Below are positions 47,575-47,955 of a stretch of DNA of 47,955 nucleotides, piece after piece. The stretch lies in contig JACQWX010000077.1 in the NCBI GenBank assembly GCA_016209035.1, positions 1 through 47,955 of the forward strand, in the 5' to 3' direction. Below the pieces are notes generated by a model that ran no database searches, was not told the origin of the DNA, and worked only from the letters and a program-made list of their open reading frames with translations. A program made the translations under genes and the position numbers. This DNA is from Elusimicrobiota bacterium (GTDB lineage: Bacteria; Elusimicrobiota; Elusimicrobia; UBA1565; UBA9628). The stretch's first letter is position 1, and every line of letters starts with the position of its first letter.

Positions 47575-47955
47575 AATCTTTGAAAGCCTGACACCATCCC
47601 ATCCTCTCGCCCCTCGCGATTCCCGTTCGCTCCCTCCCAGGCCATCCCGTTCCCTGGCGCCTGGACCATCCCGTTCCCTCCCTCCCCGGCCATCTGCTCG
47701 ACTGCCTCCACCGCTGTCTTCATCTCCGGCTCGACCCCCGGGCTTGCGCGCCGGCCGATTCGCCTCGCGCCATGCCTCTCTCGCTTGCCGCCCCAAGCGG
47801 TACACGGCACCGCTCCGCCGCATCTCCACGGACCCGCATCCGACAATCTATATAGTTTCTGCTCGCAAAGTCCTGCGCGGCGAGTTCTTCCCGGCGAAAA
47901 ACGCGCGTCCTGACCATCCGCGGCCGCAACCACCTGCCGCCGCGGCTGCGAGAAC
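47575..47955. other. Upstream region of the HNH gene, no gene recognised
   Basis: The minus-strand frame joined to the HNH gene is open to the window edge but is low in third-position bias and highly repetitive. Two 14-bp direct repeats (CCATCCCGTTCCCT) start at 47642 and 47666, with more diverged copies on each side. An AT-rich islet (about 47846-47860, ATCTATATAGTTTCT) could hold a -10 element on either strand, without a matching -35. Confidence 0.4.

Noticed and set aside
47642..47679. CRISPR-like array from repeated CCATCCCGTTCCCT
   Set aside because: Only two exact units with a 10-bp gap and low-complexity surroundings; no cas genes.
47526..47933. 136-codon N-terminal extension of the HNH protein
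   Set aside because: Repetitive and low in coding bias; a good ribosome site precedes ATG 47525 and a 26-bp palindrome lies within the extension.

Overview
The window is about 48 kb of GC-rich bacterial DNA with strong G/C preference at third codon positions. It comes from a Gram-negative-type, probably anaerobic or nitrite-respiring bacterium. Three things point that way: a B12-dependent ribonucleotide reductase, a corrinoid methyltransferase operon with nitrite ammonification genes, and prepilins with LPS-style heptosyl- and hexosyltransferases. The combination fits Elusimicrobiota or a similar uncultured lineage. That placement is inference; no marker gene in the window settles it.

Layout. 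330-5531: class II ribonucleotide reductase nrdJ carrying two full-length inteins. 5732-10416: a sigma-70-type promoter and three prepilin-like genes, running on into tmk, holB, metG and an LssY_C-domain gene. 14219-15840 (minus): pssA, psd and tRNA-Leu(TAA). 15957-23401: an accessory region with a truncated tyrosine recombinase, an intact IS4-like element, an AbiEi/AbiEii toxin-antitoxin pair followed by a truncated third gene, an internally deleted second IS, a 197-bp MITE with target duplication, and several small unknown genes. 23424-27214: an operon of MttB-family methyltransferase, MetH-type activation domain, corrinoid protein and homocysteine methyltransferase, which together look like a modular route from a methylated substrate to methionine. 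27331-29684: a frameshifted secreted HEAT-repeat gene, small unknown genes and a lipoprotein. 29766-34922: Rrf2 regulator, hybrid cluster protein, ferredoxin, nrfH and nrfA (nitrosative stress and nitrite reduction to ammonium). 34929-39069 (minus): three glycosyltransferases. 39458-42445: sugar nucleotidyltransferase, cupin and phosphohexomutase, a GDP-sugar-like precursor set that could feed the glycosyltransferases. 42540-46104: metK, a small membrane protein, an ECF sigma factor and its anti-sigma. 46155-47525 (minus): an HNH nuclease.

The least expected theme is dispersed palindromic DNA that sits inside reading frames and stays open. A 52-bp element occurs in hcp and, in the opposite orientation, in the cupin gene (49 of 52 bases equal), with a third diverged copy inside a 357-bp inverted-repeat element at 39101-39457. 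A different small palindrome occurs twice in nrdJ, once inside an intein. Other palindromes sit in tmk, rrf2, a glycosyltransferase, metK and the anti-sigma gene. Together with the methyltransferase operon, these are the observations most worth following.
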